The position numbers were made by a program, and so were the translations under genes. From positions 124,001-188,000 of the forward strand of contig NZ_AGUF01000087.1 in the NCBI RefSeq assembly GCF_000236785.1: 64,000 nt of DNA. The letters are read 5' to 3'. This DNA comes from Achromobacter arsenitoxydans SY8 (GTDB lineage Bacteria > Pseudomonadota > Gammaproteobacteria > Burkholderiales > Burkholderiaceae_B). Shown one piece after another: positions 34,998 to 43,452 of the stretch. The notes below the pieces were generated by a model. The model did no database searches. It had not been told where the DNA came from and saw only the letters and a program-made list of their open reading frames with translations. Positions within the stretch are counted from its first letter, which is position 1, and every line of letters begins with the position of its first letter.

Positions 34998-36046
34998 CAC
35001 AAACCCCTTCCGCGAACCTGCCCCTGCTGGCCGTGACCCTGGGCGACGTAGCGGGCATCGGGCCCGAAATCACGGCCAAGATGCTCATGGGCCATGACGA
35101 ACTGCGCCAGAAGGCGCGCCTGCTGGTGGTCGGCGACGTAGACGTCATGGCCAACGCCGTGCGCAACCTGGGCGGCGACCCCGCCATCGTGCGCAAAATC
35201 GAGCGCCCGGCTGACACGACCAACACCCCCGGCACGATCGAAGTCCTGCAGGCCGGCCCGTCGCTGGCCCACGTCAAGCTGGGCGAAATCAGCGCGGACG
35301 CCGGCGACGGCTCGGTGCGCTTCGTCACCACGGCCTGCGCCCTGGCGCGCGCCGGCGAGGTCGACGGCATCGTCACCGCGCCGCTGAACAAGGCTGCCAT
35401 GCACGCCGCCGGCCACAAGTGGCCCGGCCACACCGAACTGCTGGCCCATGAGTTCGGCGTCAAGACCTTCTCGCTGGTGCTGTCCGCCGGCGACCTGTAC
35501 ATCTTCCACGCCACGACGCACGTGTCGCTGCGCCAGGCCATCGACGACGTGACCCCGGCCCGCATGCGCGCCGTGCTGCGCCTGGCCGGATCGTTCGCCA
35601 CGGCGCTGGGCCGCGGCGACGAGCCCGTGGCCGTCGCGGGCCTGAACCCGCATGCCGGCGAAAACGGCATTTTCGGCAGCGAAGACGCCGACATCCTGGC
35701 GCCCGCCGTGGCCGAAGCCAACGCCGCAGGCATCCTGGCCGCCGGCCCCATCCCGGCCGATGCGCTGTTCCCGCAAGCCGTCCGCGGCAAATGGAAGTTC
35801 GTGATCGCCTGTTACCACGACCAGGGCCACGCGCCTTTCAAGTCCGTGTACGGCGACGACGGCGTAAACATCACCGTCGGCCTGCCGGTCGTGCGCGTGT
35901 CCGTGGACCACGGCACCGCCTTCGACATCGCAGGCAAGGGCATCGCCCGCGAAGACAGCCTGATCCTGGCCGCCGAGCGCGCCGCGCATCTGGCCCCGGG
36001 CTGGACGCATGTATGGGAAACTGCGCGGGCACAAACCGGAGGTTGA
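34994..36046 (+). CDS. pdxA2: PdxA2: 4-phospho-D-threonate/erythronate dehydrogenase
   Basis: NAD-dependent metal enzyme of 350 residues, homologous to 4-hydroxythreonine-4-phosphate dehydrogenase of vitamin B6 synthesis. Motifs: LAVTLGDVAGIGPEITAKML at the start, VDGIVTAPLNKAAMHAAGHK, PGHTELLAHEFGVKTFSLVL, and CYHDQGHAPFKSVYGDDGVN with metal-binding histidines. The paralogue PdxA2 works with DUF1537 kinases and oxidises and decarboxylates 4-phospho-threonate or -erythronate to dihydroxyacetone phosphate. The ATGA overlap with the kinase gene supports the catabolic role over a role in pyridoxal synthesis. Substrate stereochemistry is not settled by sequence. Confidence 0.88.
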   Translation: MTQTPSANLPLLAVTLGDVAGIGPEITAKMLMGHDELRQKARLLVVGDVDVMANAVRNLGGDPAIVRKIERPADTTNTPGTIEVLQAGPSLAHVKLGEISADAGDGSVRFVTTACALARAGEVDGIVTAPLNKAAMHAAGHKWPGHTELLAHEFGVKTFSLVLSAGDLYIFHATTHVSLRQAIDDVTPARMRAVLRLAGSFATALGRGDEPVAVAGLNPHAGENGIFGSEDADILAPAVAEANAAGILAAGPIPADALFPQAVRGKWKFVIACYHDQGHAPFKSVYGDDGVNITVGLPVVRVSVDHGTAFDIAGKGIAREDSLILAAERAAHLAPGWTHVWETARAQTGG

Positions 36047-36053
36047 TATTCCC

Positions 36054-36947
36054 ATGGCGCCCGCCACGCACGACGCATTGCCCGTTCTTGATCGCTCCGG
36101 CGATATCCCGCTGCACGCCCAGGTCGCGGCCCTGCTGCGCGGATACATCCGCACGAACAAGCTCGCGGCCGGCGCCGTGCTGCCCAGCGAGGCCGCCCTG
36201 TGCGAACGCTTCGGCGTGGCGCGCAGCGTGGTGCGCCAGGCCCTGGCGGCCCTGGCCGCCGAAGGGCTGATCCAGCGGGAAACCGGTCGCCCCGCCACCG
36301 TGGCGGCGCCCCAGGAACACCGCCGGCTGGTGCAGCGGTCCACCGGCCTGTACGAACAGTTCGCCCAATCCGGCGTGGCCCTGCAGACGCGGGTGCTGGC
36401 CCTGGGCCCGGGCAAACCGCCCGCCGACGTGGCCGAGTTCTTCGGCACGACCCGCCTGCTGATGCTGGAACGCCTGCGCCACGTCGCCGACGCGCCGCTG
36501 GCCTATGTGCGCACCTGGCTGCCCGCCGATGCCGTGCCCGGCCTGCGCGCCGAGCACCTGGTCGACGCGTCGCTGCATGGGGTGCTGACCCGCCAGTTCG
36601 GCCTGCGTCCCGGCGCGGGCCGCAACCAGATCCGGGCCGTGGCCGCCGACGACAAACTCGCCGGACTGCTGGACGCGGCGCCCGGCACCCCGCTGCTGAT
36701 GCTGCAGGGCCAGGGCATGGACCAGCACGGCAAGCCGCTGGAATGGTTCACGACCTGGCACCGCGCGGAACAACTCGTGTTTGACGTGGACGTCAGCATG
36801 GGCCACGAAAGCGTGCAGCCGCGGCTGCACGAAGCCCCCCTCGCCAAGACCGATACCACGCCCGACGCGCACGATCCCCTGGGCCGCGCCCAGGCGCTGG
36901 TGGCCGAGCTCTCCGCCGAACTGGCCAGGCTGCGCGCGCAGTCCTGA
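36054..36947 (+). CDS. GntR-family regulator with UTRA domain
   Basis: HutC-subfamily regulator of 297 residues. The winged helix-turn-helix contains IPLHAQVAALLRGYIRTNKL, then LPSEAALCERFGVARSVVRQ and LAAEGLIQRETGRPATVA. From about residue 95 the UTRA effector domain follows (ERLRHVADAPLAYVRTWLPA, then EWFTTWHRAEQLVFDVDVSM). The start ATG 36054 lies after GGAGG at 36038-36042; the longer in-frame start at 36009 lies within pdxA2. As the last gene of the KdgT-kinase-PdxA2 operon, it probably binds the TGTACGTACA sites upstream of kdgT and responds to the acid sugar or its phosphate. Confidence 0.88.
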   Translation: MAPATHDALPVLDRSGDIPLHAQVAALLRGYIRTNKLAAGAVLPSEAALCERFGVARSVVRQALAALAAEGLIQRETGRPATVAAPQEHRRLVQRSTGLYEQFAQSGVALQTRVLALGPGKPPADVAEFFGTTRLLMLERLRHVADAPLAYVRTWLPADAVPGLRAEHLVDASLHGVLTRQFGLRPGAGRNQIRAVAADDKLAGLLDAAPGTPLLMLQGQGMDQHGKPLEWFTTWHRAEQLVFDVDVSMGHESVQPRLHEAPLAKTDTTPDAHDPLGRAQALVAELSAELARLRAQS

Positions 36948-36954
36948 CGCGCCA

Positions 36955-36995
36955 AGACGTTCGGGGCCGCGAATCGCCGCCCCTGAACGCCGTCT
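36955..36995. terminator. Convergent imperfect hairpin between gntR and gudD
   Basis: An imperfect inverted repeat (AGACG-TTC-GGGGC at 36955-36967 against its complement at 36979-36995) lies between the two convergent genes. No T run follows, so it is only a weak bidirectional terminator candidate. Confidence 0.4.
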
Positions 36996-38345
36996 TCAAC
37001 GCACCAGGCAGGGCCGCTTGTTGTCGAACTTCCAGCCCGGAACCAGATACTGCATGGCCGTAGCGTCGTCGCGCGCGCCCAGGCCGTGCTGCAGGTACAG
37101 CTGGTGGGCCTTTTCCACGGCATCCATGTCCAGCTCGATGCCCAGTCCGCCGGTCTGCGGCAGGTCGATGTAGCCGTTGCGGATCTGCAGCGGATTGCGC
37201 GTCAGGTGCTGCCCGTCCTGCCAGATCCAGTGCGTGTCGATCGCCGTGACCTTGCCCGGCGCGGCGGCGCCCACATGCGTGAACATCGCCAGCGACACAT
37301 CGAAATGGTTGTTCGAATGCGAGCCCCAGGTCAGGCCGAACGCCTGGCAAGTCTGGGCCACGCGCACCGATCCCTGCAGGGTCCAGAAATGCGGATCGGC
37401 CAGCGGGATGTCGACCGATTGCAGCGACAGCGCGTGCGCCATTTCGCGCCAATCCGTGGCGACCATGTTGGTGGCGGTGGGCAGGCCGGTGGCGCGGCGG
37501 AATTCGGCCATGACCTCGCGTCCGGAGAACACGCCCTCGGCGCCGCAGGGGTCCTCGGCATAGGCCATCACGCCGTGCAGGTCGCGGCACAGTCGCACGG
37601 CGTCCTTCAGCAGCCAGCCGCCGTTCGGGTCCAGCGTAATGCGGGCCTCGGGGAAGCGTTCATGCAGCGCGCGGATGGCCTCGACCTCTTCTTCGCCGCG
37701 CAACACGCCGCCCTTGAGCTTGAAATCCTGGAAACCGTAGCGGTCGTACGCTGCCTCGGCCAGCCTGACGATCGCCTCGGGCGTCAGCGCTTTTTCATGC
37801 CGCACGCGCAGCCAGCCGTCGGCCTCGGGCGCGCTGGCGTAAGGCAGCGGCGTCTGCGCGGAATCGCCCACGTAGAACAGATACCCCAGCATCTGCACGG
37901 AGGTGCGCTGCACGCCTTCGCCCAGCAGCGCGGCGACGGGCACGCCCAGGTGCTGGCCCAGCAGGTCCAGCAGCGCCGATTCGGCCGCGGTGACGGCGTG
38001 GATGGCCACCCGCAGGTCGAAGGTCTGAGCGCCGCGCCCCGCGCTGTCGAGGCTGGCGAACGCCTGCCGCATCTGGTTGAGCGTGTGCTGGTAGTTGCCG
38101 ATGGAGGTGCCCACGATGAGGTCGCGTGCATCCTCCAGCGTGCCGCGGATCTTTTCGCCGCCGGGGACTTCGCCCACCCCGGTGTTGCCCGCGCTGTCGG
38201 TCAGGATGACCAGGTTGCGGGTGAAGTAAGGGGCATGCGCGCCGCTCAGGTTGAGCAGCATGGAGTCCTGCCCCGCGACGGGCACGACGCGCATCGCCGT
38301 GATGGTGGGCGTCTGGCGGGAGGCTTGGGTAGCGTGAAGAGTCAT
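36996..38345 (-). CDS. gudD: Glucarate dehydratase
   Basis: Enolase-superfamily dehydratase of 449 residues that turns D-glucarate into 5-keto-4-deoxyglucarate. GudD-typical blocks are visible: [17 protein letters not shown] near residue 35, [48 protein letters not shown] with the catalytic K-x-[19 protein letters not shown] with a metal-binding aspartate, and [17 protein letters not shown] with the catalytic histidine. Length matches known glucarate dehydratases (about 446). On the minus strand it lies 46 bases after the Bug-type gene, with which it forms an operon divergent from a LacI-type regulator. Confidence 0.95.
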   Translation of the reverse strand: MTLHATQASRQTPTITAMRVVPVAGQDSMLLNLSGAHAPYFTRNLVILTDSAGNTGVGEVPGGEKIRGTLEDARDLIVGTSIGNYQHTLNQMRQAFASLDSAGRGAQTFDLRVAIHAVTAAESALLDLLGQHLGVPVAALLGEGVQRTSVQMLGYLFYVGDSAQTPLPYASAPEADGWLRVRHEKALTPEAIVRLAEAAYDRYGFQDFKLKGGVLRGEEEVEAIRALHERFPEARITLDPNGGWLLKDAVRLCRDLHGVMAYAEDPCGAEGVFSGREVMAEFRRATGLPTATNMVATDWREMAHALSLQSVDIPLADPHFWTLQGSVRVAQTCQAFGLTWGSHSNNHFDVSLAMFTHVGAAAPGKVTAIDTHWIWQDGQHLTRNPLQIRNGYIDLPQTGGLGIELDMDAVEKAHQLYLQHGLGARDDATAMQYLVPGWKFDNKRPCLVR

Positions 38346-38391
38346 GTTTGCTTCTTGAAATAGCCCGGCCGGGACGGCCGGGCGCGTTGCG

Positions 38392-39363
38392 TCACTGCAC
38401 GGAAATGCCGCCGGTCTCGATAACCTGCTTCCAGCGCGCGCTTTCCTGCTGCTGGAACTTGGTGAAGGCGTCGGGGGAATTGGCGACGATCTCCAGACCG
38501 ATGTCGGTAAAGGGCTTGCTGAGGGCCGGATCCTTGAGCGCGGCGGTCAGGGATGCGGACAGCTTATCGCGCACGTCCGCCGGCAGGTTCTTCGGCGCCA
38601 CGACAGCCTGCCAGGCGTAGACGTCCACGCCGGGCACCGAGGCCTCGGCGAACGTGGGCACGTCGGGCAAGACCGGCGAGCGCTTGGAGCCCGTGACGGC
38701 GATGGCCTTGAGCTTGCCGGACTTGATGTGCGGCAGCACGGCGTTCACGTTCTGGAAGGACATGTCCACCTGGTTGCCCAGCAGGTCCGAGATGGCCGGC
38801 GCGCCGCCCTTATAGGGCACGTGCAAACCCTTGGTGCCGGTCTTCTGCCAGAACAGCTCGGCGGTCAGGTGATCGGATGAGCCCGCGCCCGACGTCGCGA
38901 AGCTGATTGCGCCAGGCTTGGACTTCAGCAGGGCCAGCACATCCTGGACGTTGTTGACCTTGGACGCCAACTGCGGACTGACCACCAGGACGTTGGGCGT
39001 CTGCACGGCCACCGTCAGGTACGTGAAATCCTTGGCCGGGTCATAGGTGATGCCCTTCATCAAATGGGGCGCCACCACCAGCGGGGCCAGGGACGTGACC
39101 ATCAGGGTGTAGCCGTCCGGCGCGGCGCGGGCAACCTGGGATGCGCCGATCGTGCCGGTGGCGCCTGCCTTGTTCTCCACGACAAAGGACTGCTTGAGCT
39201 GCTCGCCCAGCTTGTTGGCCAGCGCACGCGCGACCGAATCGGTGGCCCCGCCCGGCGGGAACGGCACCACGACGGTGACGGCCTTGTCCGGCCAGGCGTT
39301 CGCCACGCCAGCCGCCGCCATCAGGCTCAATCCCAGAATCCACTTGCGCGCATTGCTCGTCAT
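38392..39363 (-). CDS. Tripartite tricarboxylate transporter substrate-binding protein (Bug family)
   Basis: Periplasmic binding protein of 323 residues. Signal peptide at residues 1-24 ([20 protein letters not shown]), mature start [20 protein letters not shown] with the P-F-P-P-G-G motif of Bug proteins, then [29 protein letters not shown] and [13 protein letters not shown]. The start ATG 39363 follows GGAGACA; a longer in-frame start at 39429 overlaps the operator region and was rejected. It is upstream of gudD in the same transcript, so it most likely binds glucarate or a related sugar acid. Membrane partners (TctA/TctB) are not in the window; Bug proteins often occur without them. Confidence 0.92.
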   Translation of the reverse strand: MTSNARKWILGLSLMAAAGVANAWPDKAVTVVVPFPPGGATDSVARALANKLGEQLKQSFVVENKAGATGTIGASQVARAAPDGYTLMVTSLAPLVVAPHLMKGITYDPAKDFTYLTVAVQTPNVLVVSPQLASKVNNVQDVLALLKSKPGAISFATSGAGSSDHLTAELFWQKTGTKGLHVPYKGGAPAISDLLGNQVDMSFQNVNAVLPHIKSGKLKAIAVTGSKRSPVLPDVPTFAEASVPGVDVYAWQAVVAPKNLPADVRDKLSASLTAALKDPALSKPFTDIGLEIVANSPDAFTKFQQQESARWKQVIETGGISVQ

Positions 39364-39392
39364 TACTGTCTCCGGTTTAGGTTCTATTTTTG

Positions 39393-39428
39393 ACGTTAAC
39401 GTTACCATTTTTATTGTTAACGTTAACA
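39393..39428. promoter_or_regulatory. Tandem operators for the LacI-type regulator
   Basis: Two palindromic blocks lie between the divergent bug-gudD and lacI-type genes: ACGTTAACGT at 39393-39402, part of GTTAACGTTAC at 39395-39405, and TGTTAACGTTAACA at 39415-39428. The GTTAACGTTA cores start at 39395 and 39416, exactly 21 bases (two helical turns) apart. Central CG in a symmetric AT-rich site is typical of LacI-family operators. Confidence 0.75.
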
Positions 39429-39566
39429 TTTCAGTTTTTCTAGCGTATTTCGAGGTTCGGCACAGGCGCTATCCGGAGAAACCCTCATCTGCGTCCCCAC
39501 TCAAAACCGGGGCCAGAGGTTAGGCTTGATAATTGCCCCCTGCCTGTACAACCTGTTTTATTACCG

Positions 39567-40607
39567 ATGCGCGCGTCTTCCCTCCCGTCTTCCGACTCCC
39601 CTGCCCGCTCTACCGAACGGGCCAGCGTCACCGTGCGCGAGGTGGCCCAGGCGGCCGGCGTCTCCATGATCACGGTGTCGCGCGCCATCAATACCCCGCA
39701 GCAGGTATCGCCGGCCACGCTGGACAAGGTCACCGCCGCCATCCGGGCGCTGGGCTATGTGCCCAACCTGATGGCCGGCAGCCTGCGCCTGTCGCGCAGC
39801 AATCTGGTGATGGTGCTGGTGCCCTCGATCGCCGGCTCGCTGTTCGGCGGCATGATCACCGAACTGACGCGTTCGCTCGAAGCCAAGGGCTTTCAGCTCA
39901 TGGTCGGCCAGAGCGGCTACGACTCCCCGCGCGAAGACGCGCTGCTGCGCGCCATCATCGGACGCCGCCCCGACGGCATCGTGGTGACCGGCGTCATGCA
40001 CTCGCCGCAGGGCCGCCAGTTGCTCAAGGCGTCCGGCATCCCCATCGTCGAGACCTGGGACACGACCGACGCGCCCGTCGACATGCTGCTCAGCCTGTCG
40101 CACGACGCGATCGGCGCAGCGGTCAGCCAATACCTCCAGGCGGCAGGCAAGACCCGGCAGGCCGTGCTCAGCGGCGATGACCACCGCGCCCGCCTGCGGG
40201 CCGAAAGCCTGGTGCGCGCCGCCGTCCAGGCAGGCCTGCCCGAACCGCTGGTGCACTACATGCCGGCGCCGACCACGCACGCGCAGGGACGCGAAGGCCT
40301 GCGCGCCTTGCAGCGCTCGGGCCAGGGCATCGACGCCGTATTCTGCAGCTCGGACCTGATGGCGGCCGGCGTCCTCACCGAGGCCGCCGCGCAGGGCCTG
40401 GACGTGCCGCGGCAACTGGCGGTGATGGGCTTCGGCGACATGGACATCGCCGCCTCCATGTCGCCTTCGATCACATCGGTGCACGTGGATGGCGCGGCCA
40501 TCGGCGCGCAGGCCGCCGACATGATCGCCCTGCGCGCCAACGGCCAACGGCCGGCGCAGCCGGTAGTAGAGATCGGCTTTCGCATCGTGACGCGCGAAAG
40601 CGCGTGA
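39567..40607 (+). CDS. LacI-family regulator (GudR/GntR-like)
   Basis: Regulator of 346 residues. The helix-turn-helix VTVREVAQAAGVSMITVSRA is at residues 21-40 and the hinge helix region QVSPATLDKVTAAIRALGYV follows. The ligand-binding half has the sugar-binding-protein fold with NLVMVLVPSIAGSLFGGM, GIVVTGVMHSPQGRQLL and VFCSSDLMAAGVLTEAA. Likeness to GntR/IdnR-type gluconate regulators is visible in the segment after the hinge. It is divergent from the bug-gudD unit, and two matching palindromes lie between them, so it is expected to repress glucarate catabolism until the sugar acid is present. Effector inferred. Confidence 0.9.
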   Translation: MRASSLPSSDSPARSTERASVTVREVAQAAGVSMITVSRAINTPQQVSPATLDKVTAAIRALGYVPNLMAGSLRLSRSNLVMVLVPSIAGSLFGGMITELTRSLEAKGFQLMVGQSGYDSPREDALLRAIIGRRPDGIVVTGVMHSPQGRQLLKASGIPIVETWDTTDAPVDMLLSLSHDAIGAAVSQYLQAAGKTRQAVLSGDDHRARLRAESLVRAAVQAGLPEPLVHYMPAPTTHAQGREGLRALQRSGQGIDAVFCSSDLMAAGVLTEAAAQGLDVPRQLAVMGFGDMDIAASMSPSITSVHVDGAAIGAQAADMIALRANGQRPAQPVVEIGFRIVTRESA

Positions 40608-40751
40608 TTGTTGCCGCACGCACAACACCGTGCATCCTCGCGCAGGCCTACCGCCTAGAAAGCGGCGTCTTTACGATTTGTCCTGACAGCGTGCGCCGCA
40701 GGTAAACGCGCCGCGTAATGGCCAGTCGCCTGACGGCGGAGGACGGACACC

Positions 40752-41753
40752 ATGCATCTGGGCAAATCCTATCGCCTGCGCGAATTCATCGTATGGACCC
40801 GCAGAAACATCTACGGCCTCATTGCGCTCAGCCTCTTCCCCGTGCTGCTGTACCAGGTTGCGGGCATGAAATGGCTGACGCTGCCCCTGTCGGTCGTGTC
40901 GCTGCTAGGCACCGCCACCACCTTCGTGGTCGGCTTCAAGAACGTGCAGACCTACGCGCGCACGGTCGAAGCGCAGAAGATATGGATGAGCATCGTCAGC
41001 GCCAGCCGCTATTGGGGCATGATCAGCAGAACCTATGTCGGCGACGCCGCCCGCAGCGCCGCGCTGGTGAACCTGCACCTGGCCTGGCTGACGGCGCTGC
41101 GCTACCAGCTGCGCGAGGCCCGCGTCTGGGAAAACGCCACCAGCCGGCCGAATGCGGAATACCAGAAGCGCTACGTGATCCCCGAACGCGGCGAGTCCCT
41201 GGAATCCGCGCTGTGCCGCTATCTGCCGCCACACGAACTGCCGGCGCTGATGCAGGCCGACGGCAAGGCTACGAAGATCCTGGCCATGCAGGGACGCGCA
41301 GCCCGGGACCTGCTCGATGACGGCGCCATCAGCGCGGCGGAGTATGCCGAACTCAACAGCCGCATCCGCGACCTGCTGGATCTGCAGGGGCAGGCCGAGC
41401 GCATCAAGAACTTTCCGTATCCGCGCCAGTACGCCATCATCAACACCCTTTTCGTGCGGTCATTCTGCGTGGCCCTGCCGTTTGGCCTGACGGCGCAGTT
41501 CGACCAGATCGGTCAGGGCGTCGGCGGCTTCATGCAGCACCACATGGTCTGGCTGGCCGTGCCGTTCAGCGTGATCATCTCCTGGATCTACACCTCGCTG
41601 GAGCAGGTGGGCGAAAGCACCGAGAACCCTTTCGAGGGCAGCGCCAACGATGTGCCGATCAGCCGCCTGAGCGCATTGATAGAACGGGAGCTTAGGCAGG
41701 CGCAGGGCCGCGCCGACCTGCCGGACCTGCCCGTCCAGGTCATTGCGCTGTAG
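40752..41753 (+). CDS. Bestrophin-like anion channel family protein
   Basis: Membrane protein of 333 residues of the bacterial bestrophin (UPF0187) group. It starts MHLGKSYRLREFIVWTRRN and has four hydrophobic stretches: residues about 19-40, 42-60, and two near 232-275. The signature GESTENPFEGSANDVPISRL near residue 290 is diagnostic, and YWGMISRTYVGDAAR and YQKRYVIPERGESL fit the family. Bacterial members are reported to form pentameric ion channels, cation-selective in some species. It stands alone, 145 bases after the LacI-type gene, so its physiological role is not indicated by context. No unusual feature noticed. Confidence 0.88.
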   Translation: MHLGKSYRLREFIVWTRRNIYGLIALSLFPVLLYQVAGMKWLTLPLSVVSLLGTATTFVVGFKNVQTYARTVEAQKIWMSIVSASRYWGMISRTYVGDAARSAALVNLHLAWLTALRYQLREARVWENATSRPNAEYQKRYVIPERGESLESALCRYLPPHELPALMQADGKATKILAMQGRAARDLLDDGAISAAEYAELNSRIRDLLDLQGQAERIKNFPYPRQYAIINTLFVRSFCVALPFGLTAQFDQIGQGVGGFMQHHMVWLAVPFSVIISWIYTSLEQVGESTENPFEGSANDVPISRLSALIERELRQAQGRADLPDLPVQVIAL

Positions 41754-41872
41754 GCCGGCAGGCCATGGATCGCTCGCACGGGGGACTGGCCGCGCCGCGC
41801 TTGTCGACGTCATGCCGCTGCGGCAAAATACCCTGCCCTTGCGCCCCCTTCCTCCCGGCGTTGGCCCTTCCC

Positions 41873-42751
41873 ATGACCGACTCCGTCCTCGTGTTCGACC
41901 AGCATCGTCCTCGTCTCTACGCGATCGCCTATCGCATGCTGGGCGCGGTCGCCGAGGCCGAAGACGTGGTGCAGGAAGCCTGGCTGCGCTGGCACGGCGC
42001 CGACCGCGCCGCGATCCAGAACGCCGAGGCCTGGCTGGTCACCGCCACCACGCGCCTGGCCATCGACCGGCTGCGCGCCGCCAAGGCCGAACGGGCCGGC
42101 TACGTGGGCGTCTGGCTGCCCGAACCGATGCTGATGGCCGCGCCGTCCACGCCGGAACAGATCCACGAGATGGCCGACGATGTCTCGGTGGCGTTCCTGT
42201 TCATGCTTGAGAGCCTGTCGCCCGACGCCCGCGCGGCCTTCCTGATGCGCGAGGTCTTCGACGCCGACTACGAGGACATCGCTTTCACGCTTGAAAAGAC
42301 CCAGGCCGCGTGCCGCCAGCTGGTGATGCGCGCCAAGCGGCAACTGCGCCAGGGAACGCCGCGCCAGGCCGTGCCCCGCGCAACGCTGCGGCGCCTGCTG
42401 CTGGCCTTCGCCGACGCGATGCAGCGCAGCGATTTCAACGGCCTGCACGCGCTCTTGAGCGATGACGCCGAGCTCATCGGCGACGGCGGCGACAAGGTCT
42501 CCGCCTTCGCCAGCCTGGTGGGAGGCAAGCGCCTGGCCCAGCTGTTCTACGCCGGCAAGCGCCGCTTCCGCGATTCGCTGCGCGTCGAGGTGGTGCAGGT
42601 GAACGGGCAATGGACCCTGCTGCGTTTCATTGATGGGGTGCTCGAATCCGTGCAGTCCTACGAAACCGACGGCAAGCGCCTGACCCGGGTGCTGGTGCAG
42701 CGCAACCCGGACAAGTTGGCGCGCATCGCGGCCGCGCTGGCGCCAGGCTGA
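41873..42751 (+). CDS. ECF41-type RNA polymerase sigma factor with fused SnoaL-like domain
   Basis: Sigma factor of 292 residues. Region 2 has FDQHRPRLYAIAYRMLGAVA and AEDVVQEAWLRW, region 4 has EVFDADYEDIAFTLEKTQAA. Motifs that mark the ECF41 group are present: WLPEP at residues 81-85 in the linker, DGGDKV at 204-209 in the C-terminal NTF2/SnoaL-like extension (family consensus DGGGK/R), and NPDKL at 278-282. In this group the extension controls activity instead of an anti-sigma factor. ATG 41873 was chosen because region 2 begins right after it; the longer frame from 41765 has unlikely composition. Its usual partner genes (carboxymuconolactone decarboxylase, epimerase) lie 3 kb downstream. 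Confidence 0.92.
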   Translation: MTDSVLVFDQHRPRLYAIAYRMLGAVAEAEDVVQEAWLRWHGADRAAIQNAEAWLVTATTRLAIDRLRAAKAERAGYVGVWLPEPMLMAAPSTPEQIHEMADDVSVAFLFMLESLSPDARAAFLMREVFDADYEDIAFTLEKTQAACRQLVMRAKRQLRQGTPRQAVPRATLRRLLLAFADAMQRSDFNGLHALLSDDAELIGDGGDKVSAFASLVGGKRLAQLFYAGKRRFRDSLRVEVVQVNGQWTLLRFIDGVLESVQSYETDGKRLTRVLVQRNPDKLARIAAALAPG

Positions 42752-42873
42752 AGCCGGCATCCGCCCCGCCGTTTGGTGCCTGGCGGGCAACACGGTGATC
42801 CCCTGTGCGGATCTACCGGCGCGCCTCCCCTGCTCCTACGATGGACCTGTCTCCAATCTGCCAAGGACAGGCC

Positions 42874-43308
42874 ATGTCGAAGACCACGAAGTTCGGATTG
42901 CCCTTCATCGCCGCCGCGGCGCTGCTCAGCCAGCCTGCCTGGGCCGCGTCCCATCACGCCCCGGGCGTCGCTACGCCGGCCGAGCCCATCGTCACGGAAT
43001 TGATGACCAAGGACCTGCCGGACATTCCCGGCAAGGACGCCCTGATGCTCATCGTCGACTATCCCCCCGGTGGAGCCGACCCCGTCCACCGCCACGACGC
43101 CTACGGCTTCGTCTATGTGCTGGAAGGCAGCATCGTCATGCAGGTCAAGGGCGGCAAGGAGGTCACGCTGACGCCCGGCCAGACCTACTATGAAGGCCCG
43201 GACGACATCCATACCGTGGGCCGCAACGCCAGCCAGACGCAACCGGCCAAGTTCCTGGTTGTGCTGATCAAGAAACAGGGTGCGCCCGCGCTGATTCCCA
43301 TCAAATAA
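42874..43308 (+). CDS. Secreted cupin-domain protein
   Basis: Protein of 144 residues with a signal peptide (FGLPFIAAAALLSQPAWAAS, residues 8-27) and one cupin domain. Metal-binding histidines are in DPVHRHDAYGFVYVLEGSIV near residue 71, and the second cupin motif is PGQTYYEGPDDIHTVGRNAS. ATG 42874 follows AAGGA at 42863; the in-frame ATG at 42805 has no site. A small periplasmic cupin next to an ECF41 sigma gene may bind or modify a small molecule, but nothing specific can be said. A clear terminator follows 40 bases after the stop. Confidence 0.8.
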   Translation: MSKTTKFGLPFIAAAALLSQPAWAASHHAPGVATPAEPIVTELMTKDLPDIPGKDALMLIVDYPPGGADPVHRHDAYGFVYVLEGSIVMQVKGGKEVTLTPGQTYYEGPDDIHTVGRNASQTQPAKFLVVLIKKQGAPALIPIK

Positions 43309-43347
43309 GGGACAGATTACCCCCCGGCCCGCCGCTACGGACCGATG

Positions 43348-43380
43348 CCGGCCTTCCTACGGGGAAGGCCGGTTTTTTTT
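43348..43380 (+). terminator. Rho-independent terminator after the cupin gene
   Basis: Perfect 10-base stem CCGGCCTTCC (43348-43357) with complement at 43363-43372, small loop, and a run of eight T at 43373-43380. It separates the sigma-cupin unit from the downstream LysR gene, which must have its own promoter. Confidence 0.92.
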
Positions 43381-43388
43381 GCGTTCAA

Positions 43389-43415
43389 TGTCACAAGATT
43401 GCCCGGCGCGCCGTC
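43389..43415 (+). promoter_or_regulatory. ECF41-type promoter (TGTCACA-N16-CGTC)
   Basis: TGTCACA at 43389-43395 and CGTC at 43412-43415 are separated by exactly 16 bases. This matches the promoter consensus described for ECF41 sigma factors, as I remember it. It points toward the LysR gene starting at 43453 and begins 9 bases after the terminator T run, about 640 bases past an ECF41 sigma gene. Confidence 0.75.
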
Positions 43416-43452
43416 TTAGCGGTAGGATCAACCAACTTGCGGCGCCGCCACC

